From NCBI RefSeq assembly GCF_019703515.2, contig NC_059356.1:21209197-21273196 (forward strand): a stretch of 64,000 nt of DNA, read 5' to 3'. Under the pieces are notes generated by a model that ran no database searches, was not told the origin of the DNA, and was given only the letters and a program-made list of their open reading frames with translations. Positions 26,901 to 35,289 of this stretch are shown here, piece by piece (the first letter of the stretch is position 1; each line of letters starts with the position of its first letter). Source of the DNA: Myxocyprinus asiaticus. Lineage: Eukaryota; Chordata; Actinopteri; Cypriniformes; Catostomidae. Position numbers and translations under genes: made by a program.

Positions 26901-29900
26901 GTTATTTCTAAATATTTTAATACTTAAAATATTATTTTAATTATTTTGAAATGTACACTTTTATATTTGATTGTCATCCATACATTTTTGAAGCCTGAAA
27001 ATGAAATCATATACTCTTATTATAATATGACCCAAGCTATATTTGTATAAATGACTTTGTGCATGAAGCACACGTGACAGTTTGTATGACAATTAATCGT
27101 AATATTCGTGAAAGACCTAAAACAGACTATTAATTCTCATAGCCCTAAAACAGTCAATTATTCATCATAATTGCAATTATTGTCAGCCAAATTTCATAAT
27201 CTTGACAGCCCTAAATTTCATTATTAGGGAACAACCTTGTGAATATATTTTCTAAAAATGTGTATGAAATTTTAATTTGACAACAGCTTGTATCATAATT
27301 AAAAATGCATCTTCATGACATATAAATTGATAGAATGTGAAATCTGTACATTTTTAAAAAGCTAAAATGTGATTAAAATAAGGCAAAATAAAAAATAAAA
27401 TGTACAATATTGCATACTGTATTGCCTTGCGCACAGTGCACAACCATTAAAATTTGGCTAAAACTAAGTATCTTAGATAATATACCAAAATGTTGCTGCC
27501 TGTCTTTTAGAAGAGCCCTTACGTTGGCAGCGCCTCTGCCTTAAAATGCTGTCTTGGTAGGCAGCTCAGTAGGTTTTGGAACAGAGCTAATAGGTTTACA
27601 TAATCCATATGTCATTTTTGTTCTGACAGTGAGGAGAAGATGACAGCTGCCCGTGTCAGGAAGTGCCACAAGTGTTCCACTGGTCTGGTGAAGTCTGAGG
27701 GCTGCAACCGAATGTCGTGTCGCTGCGGCGCCTTCATGTGCTACCTCTGCCGGGAGCCAATCAACGGCTACAACCACTTCTGCCAGCACGCCCGCTCGCC
27801 AGGTGCTCCTTGCCGACACTGCAAGAAGTGCTCGCTGTGGACGGACCCCACGGTAAATGTTCACACCATCCCCCTCTGTTGCCTCTTTTCCACTGATAGG
27901 GTGCTGATGCCAGGGCTGGTGCCCGATCTGGAACCATTCCACACATTTTCACAGCACAAAAGTCAGTTTTGGGCTGAACGGCTATTATTATAAAATTATA
28001 GGCTGTTATTTAAAATATTATGTGTGAATTAGGGCTCAACAATAATGATGGCCCGGGGAGAGAGGTTTTGTCAGAATTGTCACGTACCCCATCGGGCCAC
28101 TAAGGCCACACTAATACATTTTTGTTTCCATCCACACTGATACAGCATTTTTGTCTAGTGAAACAGAGCTTTCTGAAGACCTGAGACATTGGAAAACGAT
28201 GATGTCATGTGACAAAGTCATGTGATCCATCCAACCCAAAATGATCAAAATGGCAGCATTGTTGTGCCTGGTATCCACTTTGATAGCATTGTTAAAGATA
28301 AATGTTACCTTGTACAACCTTAACATCGCATTCCCTCAAAGGTTACATTAAGTTTACTCTGAATAGGTGTTCGGCGGTGGAACACCAGGGTAATTGCGTT
28401 TCAGACCGTACATGGAATGGTGATTTTTCGCATGTGCAGTAAGGGGATTTAAGTGTTTTCATACATTTCAGTGTGGACGAGCAACCTTTTGAAAACGTTT
28501 GAAAATGGCAGTGTTGAAGAAGAGCATTTTGAAAATGAAAACGCTGTTTTCAAATTTACCCGAATTAATGTGGACGAAGCATAAGTCTTACATTCCTTAA
28601 TCTTAAACGTGTTTTTATGCCTTGAAAACGTAAATATTTGGTTTTCTGTTATATACTGAACATTGAAATTCTGCTGATTTAAAAATGTCACCAAGGTAAC
28701 GGCCTGGCTAATGTAGATGAGTGTTTTGAAATTGTGAAACTTGTCTGTTATTGTTGTTATTAATTATTAATAAGAATTATTATTGCTATTTTTACGCAAA
28801 TTTAAACCAAAGATGTAGTAAATAATATAATATAATATTTTGTATTTTATAAGGTATATAATTATAATATCTCATACAGTATATAAAATATTAAAAGAAA
28901 TTACATGCAACATTTTTTAATTTTATGTAAAAATACATTTCTAAAAATTAAATGCATAATTTATTTATAATTTAATTGTGGTGATGAGAGAAAGCACTGG
29001 CATGGCAAGTGAAAATCAGAACTACTGGCCAACTGGACCAGCCAAAACAATTCCTTACTGTTGAGCTCTGTGAATTGATTGCAGTTAATTTTGTTTGTTA
29101 TAACTTTTTACAATTGCATTAAAAGCAGCTAGTGATATCAAGATGCTGAATTGAATAACTTTAGTTGTTAAATTTGTTTTCAAAACACGTAAGACTCCGA
29201 AACGAAGACCACAATGCACTGTGTTTGTACACAGCTAATGTATTAACATGGTGCAGTATGTTTGGCTCAGTGTCAGTGGAAAAGCAGGCCGGGCCCCTAG
29301 CTGTGTACCGTCTCTGGCATGAGAACCAGCGCCATTACTGTGAAAAGCAAATAATTGAAAGTTTACACTTCAGTGCCCATTTCTTATGTTGAGAGGCTCC
29401 TTTCATGCTCATCATTAGTGTGAGGTCAGCCCTGAAACATGCATGTAAACACTGCTTTATGTGTCTGCTCTCAGTTTGCAACAGTTTAGTCCTCCAGGTT
29501 TAGAGTAATACCAGTTCATGACCTCTGTTTACTACCCAGAGGGTATTTGCTCTAGGGCAAGCATTTCTGTTACCCGAGGTATTCCATGCTCCTTGTCTTT
29601 GGCCCTCATTTTGTAATCATATAATGTGATACATGTATGGTTTGTTCATTTTAAGTGTCATTTAGTCTTTGAATAAACACCAAGTCATATAGGGTGTCTG
29701 TTACAGCTTTATGTCTGTTTTGTATATAGGACTCTTACAGAGTTTGAGTTAGGACTGGTACTTGAGTGGTGCTCTCAGGGTCTCATGGATCTTTGTGGAT
29801 TAGCAGTGAAAAAGCTCTGAATCGGTATGAATTCTGCAGCTACCAGAGTGAATGATCATGCATTAGCCTTAAGCTATACAAAAGATAGCACCCAATTTAG

Positions 29901-31600
29901 CACTCTGTTTACAGTGAGTAAAGAACAATTTGCTCTGCAACTCCTGTATTATTTACAACACACTGCTACGTTTTTTCCTTTTATAATCACAAAAGAAGCA
30001 CAGGACGTTTAAGCACTCAATCACAAGGATTATTCATTCATTCATTCAAGATAAATTAAACAAAAATTATATAAGTGTTTAAGATTTAAATTTCGGCCCG
30101 TTCCTCACATACAACTGTCAAAAAACTATGAGTTGGGTGCCCAAGTCAATAAAGGCATTTAAATCGGTGTTTTCATGTGAAGAGCGCAGTCAGAGTGCTG
30201 TCCTGCTGGCAGCCGGGGGGCTGCAATTACCCCTCCATTCAGAGCCATGCCTAATCACCTGGCACTGTATGCCAGTTCTGGGAGAGTGAGTTTTGAAGGC
30301 TGACTGGTGAACTTGAGCTGTTTTGTGTTTGACCGAAAAAGTGGATTCCCCCTTGTTCATCTGATGTTCAATTTTTTTTTGCACAGGCTGTGGTCTGATG
30401 CCAATTTTGGCATCAGATTGTGGCTGGCAGTGTTTGCTGGTCTTTCCACACAAATGAACAGTAATCGGAGTTCCTAATTGCCATGCCATTTTTGAAAGAC
30501 TTTTTTGTTTTCTCCCCTTTTGTATCTTTTCTGTCCCTCTCACTTTCTCTCTCTCTCTTTCAATCGCAGCAAGATGATGAGCGAATCATTCAGGAGATTC
30601 AAAAGGAAGGTGAAGCAGAGTTAAATAAGAAGAGTAATCAGTCAGGTCAGTGTTCACTGTAATTCAACTGTACATTTAACTTTAGTTGATCACCTAACTG
30701 CCGAGCAAATGCAGTAATTACACATTTTGTTAAAATTGTGTTAATTAACTTTAGAAATGTATTTACCAAGTACATAAAAGTAATGTATCTTATAGATATA
30801 AGGATAAGGACATTTTCTAGGTGCATTTGGAAACGATACAGACAGAGGCACATGACACAGTTTACAGTAATACACAATCACAATTTAACAGCAAGACAAA
30901 TGGAATTCAAACCTCTCAGTTAAGAAATGTATATTGTCAGGCAATGGGATATGTAACAATGAGCAATGTGCAGCCAAAAAAAAAAAACAATGAGAAAGGT
31001 TACCAAAAAAGGTTTAAAGGTATAGTTCACCCAAAAATGAAAATTCTCTCATCATTTACTCACCCTCATGATATCCCAGGTGTGTATGAATTTCTTTCTT
31101 CAGCAGAACACATTTTAAGAAATATAGAAAAATATCTCCGCACAGTAGGTCCTTAAAATGCAAGTGGATGGTGAGCAGACCTTTGAAGCTCCAAAAAAAT
31201 CACAGACAGTCAGCATAAACGTCATCCATACGACTCAAGCAGTTAAATTTATGTCTTCTAAAGTGATACTATCACTTTAGGTGTGGAAAAGGTCAATATT
31301 TAAGTGCTTTTTTTAACTATAAATCATCATTTCCGGTCAGCAGCAGTTTGTTTTTCTGTTTTTCTTCAAATGTGTTCTGGTGTAGAAAGAAAGTCATACA
31401 CACCTGTGATGGCATGAGGGTGAGTAAATAATGAGAGAATTTTCATTTTTGGGTGAACTATCCCTTTAATGTGCAATAATAAAGTAGCAATATTTTTTAA
31501 GTACTAATATTGATATCTAATAGTAGGGAATGTTGCTGATATAAGAAAAAATAGATAATGATCTGGGATGCGATGGATGGGATTAGCTTTTTGCATTAAT

Positions 31601-31638
<38 letters not shown>

Positions 31639-32322
31639 TTATTTAATTTTTTTAATGGATGATATTTGCCCCCAGGAATTGATTCAGGGTCATTTTTTAC
31701 CTTTATTCAGGCATATTTTTTTTTTTCAAATTTATAAAAGAACACAAAAAATATCAAATGTTGGATAACAGATAAAACACATTTTTGCCTCGCATTTTTA
31801 ATATCCTGGGCATTTTTCTTGCTTTTGGTGTTTGTTTTTTGTCCCCCAGTCCTCGTAAATGTCTGACCCTGGTATGTGCAACACATTTGGCTCTACAATA
31901 AAAAAACAAGTCAAGTCATTTGTATTTTTGTATTTTTTCAGATTTAGTATTGGTGGTGTTACTGCATTTTGCCTTTGTATGGCAGCTAAACCTTAGTTGT
32001 TTCTGATTGTTTTTGTGATCTCTCTCTTTCAGAAACCACAGGGAAGAGATTGGGTCCTCCCCCCGAGCCCATCCCTGCCAAGCGTCCTCGTGTTGCACCG
32101 CAGGCCCCTAACGCAGTTCCTCAGGCAGTCCGCGCCCCACTGCATATCCCCCAGGTCATGCTGCCGGGTCCACAGCATCTTTTTCTTCAGCCCATTCCAG
32201 CCCCATACGTGCCCCCATTGCACAACCTCCCCCCGGTAAACTACAACCCACGTAACGTGAACTTTGACTTCAACATGCCAATGCACTATGGACCACCGCA
32301 TCGCTTCTTCAGACCTATCTGA
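1478..32322 (+). CDS. rnf216: rnf216 (TRIAD3), RBR-type E3 ubiquitin ligase, 3' part (7 exons, spliced)
   Basis: Join of 1478-1615, 2004-2152, 3030-3108, 25278-25375, 27630-27852, 30570-30645 and 32033-32322; the phases agree and give 350 residues plus stop. RNF216 is a RING-between-RING ligase that takes ubiquitin from an E2 onto a RING2 cysteine and then passes it to substrates in the cytosol. Visible in order are RING1 (CGCC then C-x-H-x2-C-x2-C), IBR (CPFC ... CPNPRC, then CRKC in the next exon), RING2 (CHKC ... EGCNRMSC ... CYLC) with the expected catalytic Cys at 27703-27705, an H/C-rich tail ([11 protein letters not shown]), an acidic helix and a Pro-rich C terminus. The N-terminal half, including the SUMO/UBA-like regions known for the family, is not in the window. 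The C terminus appears shorter than the human one as I remember it. Identification is secure; exon borders rest on splice consensus and frame. Confidence 0.95.
2004..2152 (+). CDS. rnf216: rnf216 exon: RING1-IBR linker
   Basis: 149 bp starting right after TTTGCAG and ending AG|GTGAGT, leaving two bases of an Arg codon. It encodes [20 protein letters not shown] onward, ending CADELVR. The CMDGNCTC cluster supplies the remaining RING1 cysteines. The [21 protein letters not shown] helix joins RING1 to the IBR and is strongly conserved in the family. Confidence 0.93.
2268..2830. repeat. Foldback non-autonomous DNA element, degenerate
   Basis: 2269-2306 and 2372-2408 form an imperfect inverted repeat around TACAGTCAGCTGGTTGTTAT. 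A similar motif recurs near 2560-2600. The segment around 2790-2825 (ACCAATCAGAATGGAGTATT) resembles a widespread teleost repeat terminus. A related but diverged sequence lies near 60,075-60,200. The outer limits are uncertain. Confidence 0.5.
3030..3108 (+). CDS. rnf216: rnf216 exon: first half of IBR
   Basis: 79 bp after TTTTCAAG, completing the split Arg codon and ending CGC TGC AGA AAG|GT. It encodes [19 protein letters not shown] and NPRCRK, the first zinc ligands of the in-between-RING domain. The donor (GTTGGT) is a weak but acceptable match. The intron that follows is 22 kb and divides the IBR in two. Confidence 0.9.
3830..4130 (+). mobile_element. Tc1/mariner remnant (transposase C terminus)
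   Basis: The frame at about 3907-4008 reads [20 protein letters not shown] followed by IKANEGHN. This is the usual end of teleost Tc1 transposases (MPRR-x-AVIxAxGG). The DNA that follows, to about 4130, resembles a decayed Tc1 3' end. No catalytic domain or intact inverted repeat is left. Confidence 0.6.
4857..5127. repeat. Direct repeat pair enclosing an inverted repeat
   Basis: About 50 bp at 4857-4909 (core CTATAAAATTGTGTCTTGAT) recurs nearly unchanged at 5077-5127. Between the copies, CCTACTGGGC (about 4994-5004) pairs with GCCCAGTAGG (about 5064-5073) around a purine-rich AAAG stretch. This could be a small tandem duplication or part of a decayed foldback element; no transposon family is recognised. 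Confidence 0.75.
6121..6304. mobile_element. Foldback hAT-type MITE, 184 bp
   Basis: The ends read CAGGGATGTCAAACTCAG and CTGAGTTTGACACCCCTG, and the two halves are largely complementary. It is flanked by an 8-bp near-perfect target duplication, CTTTAGGA (6113-6120) and CTCTAGGA (6305-6312). An 8-bp duplication and CAGGG termini are typical of the hAT superfamily. It has no coding capacity. The repeat is very common in teleost genomes. Confidence 0.85.
6370..7193. mobile_element. Non-autonomous hAT-like element carrying a SINE dimer
   Basis: The left end (CAGTTTCTCAGGAGGACCCA) and the right end (GGTTGAGACCCACCAGTAAAG then AACCACTG) resemble the CAGTGGTTCTCAAC termini of many vertebrate hAT repeats. 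A second copy of the body lies at 38367-38950: both share the GTTGTCAGCACAA segment and the ATAAGCAT..TTATTTT segment. The unrelated SINE-like dimer at 6508-6893 is present only in this copy. Confidence 0.6.
6508..6893 (-). mobile_element. tRNA-derived SINE-like dimer
   Basis: Two tandem related units, about 6508-6719 and 6728-6893, each ending with GCACGTACCAGCTGGCTACT. On the minus strand each has an A-box-like segment (TAGCCTCCTTG..AGCGC) and a B-box-like GGTTCAAAGCC or equivalent, as in a pol III promoter. I infer two tandem SINE monomers; the named family is not known to me. Confidence 0.6.
10045..10400. repeat. Dispersed teleost MITE-like repeat
   Basis: It begins with a CATTATTTACTCACCCTCAA motif, shared with the ends of the foldback element at 31014-31469, and runs to AATAATGACTTACATTTTGG. 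It has no coding capacity. The boundaries are approximate. Confidence 0.45.
10494..10880. repeat. Dispersed teleost repeat (GGTGCTGTAAGCGATTTTAG)
   Basis: The opening motif GGTGCTGTAAGCGATTTTAG and the following ACCCACGCCCCCTC are recognisable from teleost non-coding repeats. No inverted ends are clear and no protein is encoded. The right boundary is a guess. Confidence 0.35.
11421..12068 (+). repeat. Long direct repeat, copy 1
   Basis: About 650 bp beginning TAGACAACAAGTCTT and ending GTGATGGGGTTCT. It is repeated in the same orientation at 15155-15773 with few substitutions and small indels; copy 1 has about 33 extra bases near 11467-11500. No LTR hallmarks (TG...CA ends, primer-binding site) are visible, so it looks like a duplicated dispersed repeat and not an LTR. 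Confidence 0.85.
12478..14212. mobile_element. Nested element with ATATCGG-rich ends
   Basis: The left part has CACCGATATATCGGTATCAG. The right part has several ATATCGG blocks and ends CCCATATCGGTCGGGCTCTA. Such termini are common in teleost non-autonomous DNA transposons. (AT)n runs border both sides. The interior is unrecognised AT-rich DNA. Confidence 0.5.
13809..13926. repeat. Two-copy tandem repeat, 66-bp unit
   Basis: Copy 1 starts at 13809 and copy 2 at 13875. Both contain AATGGTCAGCAA(T/C)TGACTGATA and end near ATATACAGTACTGAT. This is a local duplication inside the nested element. Confidence 0.85.
14233..14396 (-). mobile_element. tRNA-derived SINE, 5' head
   Basis: On the minus strand it starts GTCAGAGCCGTAGCCTAGTG (A box TAGCCTAGTGG) and then has CAGAGTTCGAGTCCTGGC (B box GTTCGAGTCC), spaced as in a tRNA. 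It continues as a short unrelated body. No 3' tail or target duplication could be fixed. Confidence 0.65.
15155..15773 (+). repeat. Long direct repeat, copy 2
   Basis: Same orientation as 11421-12068. The shared core runs from AGTGCTGAGA to GTGATGGGGTTCT. Downstream sequence (ATGCAAAGTTCAGATTCTAA) is absent from copy 1, which is cut off by the insertion that starts near 12091. Copy 1 may therefore be the truncated member. Confidence 0.85.
17334..17405. repeat. Near-perfect hairpin, 31-bp arms, 10-base loop
   Basis: Left arm 17334-17364, loop CATGTAAACA at 17365-17374, right arm 17375-17405. 29 of 31 positions pair, around GCTGTGCTAAGAC / GTCTTAGCACAGC. It may be the core of a small foldback transposon. 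There is no evidence that it is transcribed. Confidence 0.9.
17866..18323 (-). mobile_element. tRNA-derived SINE, near full length (copy 1 of 3)
   Basis: On the minus strand it starts GGGCCTGGGTAGCTCAGCGA, a clear tRNA A-box region. A B-box-like GAGTTTGAATCC follows, then a long body, then CCAAATTGGGAGAAAAGGGG and an A-rich tail. A 14-bp target duplication flanks it: CCACTTCACAGATT at 17851-17864 and CCACTCCACAGATT at 18324-18337. It interrupts the left inverted repeat of the Tc1 element. Copies of the same family lie at 33585-34015 and 48351-48710. Confidence 0.92.
18779..18916. mobile_element. Small hAT-like MITE inside the transposase gene
   Basis: The ends CAGGTCCATAGCTAA and CTGTTACGGCCCTG form imperfect inverted repeats. 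The body has GGGGCCC motifs. It splits the transposase frame between the DNA-binding region and ATAAACACCATGGAACC. An 8-bp target duplication is not clear. Confidence 0.6.
19800..21130 (-). pseudogene. LINE reverse transcriptase domain
   Basis: The N-terminal part is in one frame ([20 protein letters not shown], 20864-21130). The main domain is in another (19800-20984): [47 protein letters not shown] and [10 protein letters not shown]. These are RT motifs with the FADD active-site box at about 20397-20414. The two frames are joined across a 35-base A tract (on the minus strand), which looks like the cause of the shift. Confidence 0.9.
20900..20934. repeat. T35 homopolymer inside the LINE coding sequence
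   Basis: Uninterrupted T35 on the plus strand, giving poly-Lys on the minus strand just before ITGYNDYRP. Related LINEs have only a few Lys codons here (KKPK), so the run is probably an expanded lysine tract. Confidence 0.9.
24601..25062. mobile_element. Tc1-derived MITE, 462 bp
   Basis: The ends TACAGTACTGTGCAAA and TTTTGCACAGTACTGTA are inverted and include TA. The interior keeps decayed stretches of a Tc1-type transposon on the minus strand but has no intact frame. It lies in the long rnf216 intron, about 215 bp before the IBR exon at 25278. Confidence 0.82.
25278..25375 (+). CDS. rnf216: rnf216 exon: second half of IBR
   Basis: 98 bp after CTTCCTCAG and before GTAAGTG. It reads [20 protein letters not shown] and continues to RLRVAL. 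CRKC, the WKEH histidine and the following Cys complete the zinc-binding set begun in the exon at 3030-3108. It ends with two bases of a Phe codon that is finished by the next exon. Confidence 0.92.
26031..27589. mobile_element. Non-autonomous DNA transposon next to the RING2 exon
   Basis: Both ends carry an inverted repeat: TAGCTCTGTTCCAAAAC at 26031-26047 and GTTTTGGAACAGAGCTA at 27573-27589, with AAGGCAG/CTGCCTT motifs further in. A TA duplication fits. The interior is AT-rich with no protein. The right end is about 40 bp from the acceptor of the rnf216 exon at 27630. Confidence 0.8.
27630..27852 (+). CDS. rnf216: rnf216 exon: RING2 with catalytic cysteine
   Basis: 223 bp after TTCTGACAG and before GTAAAT. 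It encodes [20 protein letters not shown], then a segment containing [11 protein letters not shown] and CYLC, and ends SLWTDPT. The Cys of EGCNRM (27703-27705) matches the active-site Cys that RBR ligases use to form the ubiquitin thioester. The distal Cys/His cluster ([14 protein letters not shown]) resembles the extra zinc site reported for RNF216. A transposon-like repeat ends only about 40 bp upstream of this exon. Confidence 0.95.
27853..30569 (+). other. rnf216: rnf216 intron after the RING2 exon
   Basis: AT-rich intron. Apart from the MITE-like repeat at 28106-28574, I see no recognisable element. A short palindrome, CTGATGCCAATTTTGGCATC, lies near 30,396, and a CT-rich tract precedes the next exon. 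Confidence 0.7.
28106..28574. repeat. MITE-like dispersed repeat
   Basis: The ends read CCACACTAATACATTTTTG and CGAATTAATGTGGA, which are complementary in part. The body has GAAAACG-type motifs seen in many teleost non-autonomous repeats. The boundaries are approximate. Confidence 0.5.
30570..30645 (+). CDS. rnf216: rnf216 exon: acidic helix after RING2
   Basis: 76 bp preceded by a long CT-rich tract and CGCAG, and followed by GTCAG. It encodes [20 protein letters not shown] and KSNQS. This matches the charged helix that follows WTDPT in vertebrate RNF216. It ends with one base of the next codon. Confidence 0.85.
31014..31469. mobile_element. Foldback MITE with ~85-bp terminal inverted repeats
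   Basis: The left end TTAAAGGTATAGTTCACCCA and the right end (reverse complement TTAAAGGGATAGTTCACCCA) continue complementary for about 85 bp through ACTCACCCTCATG and AGGTGTGTATGA. TTAA may be the target site. This is an abundant teleost short inverted-repeat element (Angel-like; family name by memory). It lies in the last rnf216 intron. Confidence 0.85.
31603..31637. repeat. (ATT)n microsatellite
   Basis: About 11-12 ATT units in the last rnf216 intron. Confidence 0.95.
32033..32322 (+). CDS. rnf216: rnf216 last exon: proline-rich C terminus and stop
   Basis: 290 coding bases after TCTTTCAG, ending in TGA at 32320-32322. The product is rich in Pro, Gln and Ala, begins [15 protein letters not shown] and ends HRFFRPI. 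Two short blocks are also present in mammalian RNF216 as I remember it: [10 protein letters not shown] and MPMHYGP (LPMHFGP in human). The rest of the tail is poorly conserved and shorter than in human. Confidence 0.92.
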
Positions 32323-32568
32323 GGACTCCACGGTACAGAGAGCCATGTTCGAACTATTTAAAGAATTCCAGACTTCTTTGTCTTAAACTGCTAGCCCTTG
32401 CTTTTTTTTCCCAACATATTTTGTTATGGGATCCAAACTGTTTTTCTGGAGTGCTTAAGAATGCAGCAGAGTGCCTGTTGCACTTGCTGCTTCAGTTGAA
32501 AGTATGTTTTGAATGAGGTACAGATTGATTGTTTAATGCAAAATTATGTTAGTTTTCAGTTTAATAAA
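32323..32568 (+). terminator. rnf216: rnf216 3' UTR and candidate poly(A) signal
   Basis: After the stop comes a short AT-rich 3' UTR with AATAAA at 32563-32568. A second AATAAA occurs at 32635-32640. Either would give a 3' UTR of 250-340 nt. No GU-rich element was assessed in detail. Confidence 0.55.
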
Positions 32569-33584
32569 AACAAAAATCTTGTTAAACATTTAAGATTTTG
32601 TTTTAAAATTTGTAAATTATAGGCTACTTTTTGAAATAAAAATGTTTTGGGGGTCGTGGCTGGTATTTCCAATGAGTCCCCATGAGGTGTTCAATGAAAT
32701 TGGCACTTGCCAGAATTCACAACATTCTGCATTCAAACTAAACATTTGGACCATTATCAACCAAGATTTTAGGGTTATTTGAAAACTTTTCTTCAGGAAA
32801 TGCAAATGTCTGGATTATCAGTTTTGGCGGGTTGCAGGGATGTAAAGATCCTTCATATCTGATCTGCGTCACAAAGGGAAGTGGTTAGAGGAAAACATGA
32901 GTAGAGGTACAAGTCAGGGAAGAGACTATTCAAATGTAATCATGAGTTAGACATTTGTTCTGTTGCATCCTCAGTGGAAGCCCCCTCTCTCATGGACATT
33001 TTGAAATTTGGATCAGTTGAGATATACTTGCAAATTTTATTATAATCAGTTGCTTTCGGTGTTCATACATGACAAAAAAAAAAGTCCACATTTTTGTCCA
33101 ATTTTGGGGTTTTGTTTACTCTTTAAAGGTGAACTGTATTTTAACCAATCAGTAAAGGGGTCGTACACTGGACGTGGCACACTGGACCATAGTTTTCTGT
33201 TAATGTAAGTACATCACTGGCACCCAGCTATAATTTTTGTAGCTGCTTAAAATTCTATTGTGTAACTTGTATCATTTTCCATTAAATTTGAACCCAGAAT
33301 AGCTATTAGATAGACTAAAACGTATCGAATAGCCTGTTTGGTTCACAATCTTAGTAAAGCTGGCTAGCTAAAGTTGCTAGTTAACTTATACTTCAGCTGC
33401 TACATACAGTAGCTGTCAAGACTACAGAGACTTGTAAAATATTATCAACATTTAAAATTGTCATGAACGTTAACCAATGGATTTACCAGCATGATAAATT
33501 AATTGGTTAACATTTAATAATAATTATTATTGCATAAAAATTATGTGTTGGATTTACTTAAAATATATATATATAAATATAAAT

Positions 33585-34015
33585 GTTTTTTTTCCCCTTT
33601 TTCTCCCAATTTGGAATGCCCAATTCCCAATGTGCTTTTCCTCGTGGTCGCGTAGTGATTTGCCTCAGTCCGGGTGGCGGAGGACGAATCCCTGTTGCCT
33701 CCGCGTCCGTCAACCCGTGCATCTTATCACGTGGCTTGTGAGCGCGTTGCCACGGAGACATAGCACGTGTGGAGGCTTCACGCCATCCACCGTGGCATCT
33801 GCGCTCAACACACCACGCGCCCCACCGAGAACAAACCACATTATAGCGACCACGAGGAGGTTACCCCATGTGACTCTACCATCCCTAGCAACCAGGCCAA
33901 TTTGGTTGCTTAGGAGACCTGGCTGGAGTCACTCAGCACACCCTGGGATTCGAACTAGCGAACTCCAGGGGTAGTAGCCAGCATATTTTACCACTGAGCT
34001 ACCCAGGCCCCCTTA
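33585..34015 (-). mobile_element. tRNA-derived SINE (copy 2 of 3)
   Basis: Same family as 17866-18323. On the minus strand it starts GGGCCTGGGTAGCTCAGTGG, has a perfect B-box-like GTTCGAATCC, and ends CCAATTTGG-type sequence, AAAAGGGG and an A tail. A 12-bp target duplication, ATAAATATAAAT, flanks it at 33573-33584 and 34016-34027. Confidence 0.92.
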
Positions 34016-35289
34016 ATAAATATAAATATATATATATAATTTTCTTTTTCTTTCAATGAAGGGGTGGGACATGTGCAGGACTTTGTGATGACAAGCGTTA
34101 AAATTCTCCAGAGCTTCTTACAGTGTTCTGTAGGTGCAGATTCCGTGTGGGACCGTCAATCAGTCATCGAACATCTGACAAAAGAATTCAGAAATTGGTG
34201 CTTTTGTAACCATGCTTGTAATAGAGCTGCTCAATTTTGACTCAAATGCCAAAAGATCAATCCATAATGCCTTCAGAGTGGGATGTTTATGGTGTAACAG
34301 GCCCTGTGCTGTATCACTTAACTGCATTGTTTGTGAAGCCCATGGCTGTGTCTAAGTTCCTGCAGAGAGATGTCTCCTCTTGCCCAGAGCTTCAACAAAG
34401 AGCCGTTGCGCTTGCCCACTAATGGAGCCCACAAGATCCACACCTCCATCCCAGTGGTCCAGCTCTCCTCCCCACTGGCACCAGCCCTCCTGCCCCAGGC
34501 TTTGTTTAGTCCCCTCACGCCTCTGAAACCACATAACTTGCCCTCTGCAGAGCCAGCAAGGCTATTTAAGAAGCCTTTTTCTCAGGAGTAATGTAACAGG
34601 ATTGTGGTGTGGTGTGGTGAAGGCACTGTAAAATAAACCATTGGGAGACCATCATCTCTCAATCAACAGTAAGATGACTATCACTTCAGGATGATCTTTC
34701 CTTCTACTTCCTTCTCCCATCTGCTTTGCTCAATCTGTCTGTGGCATTTTTGAGCACAGGTTTACCCAGACCTGACACTTATGGTGCAGGCAGTGTTTCA
34801 GTTTGACATTGTAACCCCTTAATGGCCAAGCAGATGGAGGATTTGTTCAGGCCTGTAGGACCACAGGTGTGAAGGGCTGACCCTGGCAGCTTGCTCACTT
34901 TCCGCCCACAGCTTAAGAGGTTTCTGAAACTGGATCTGTGCCCCTAAATCTTCAGCCTCAAGCTCCAGACAAAACAATGGTGGGGAGACTGAGTGGAGGT
35001 CTTCCACACCCAAGACCTACATGCCTGTTCTTCATCGCAGATCCTGTTGCGGTCACTTGAAATTGAAGAGGCCAAGACGTAGCAAACAATTGTGTGAGTG
35101 CAGTAGTACAATGAAGTAAATATTTAAATGTTTGTGCAAAACTCATCACGACAATGCTCTGGTTTTGTTGGTTGTTGCTGGGGCATTGCTGTTGCTAGAG
35201 GGTCGCTTACTGGCCAAAGTGAAAAGAGTCTCCCCAAAGGCTACATCCACAAAAATCTGCTTTCGTTTAAAAAAACTTTCGGTCATTGT

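Noticed and set aside
34370..34591. 73-codon proline-rich open frame
   Set aside because: No similar protein known to me, no splice or promoter context.
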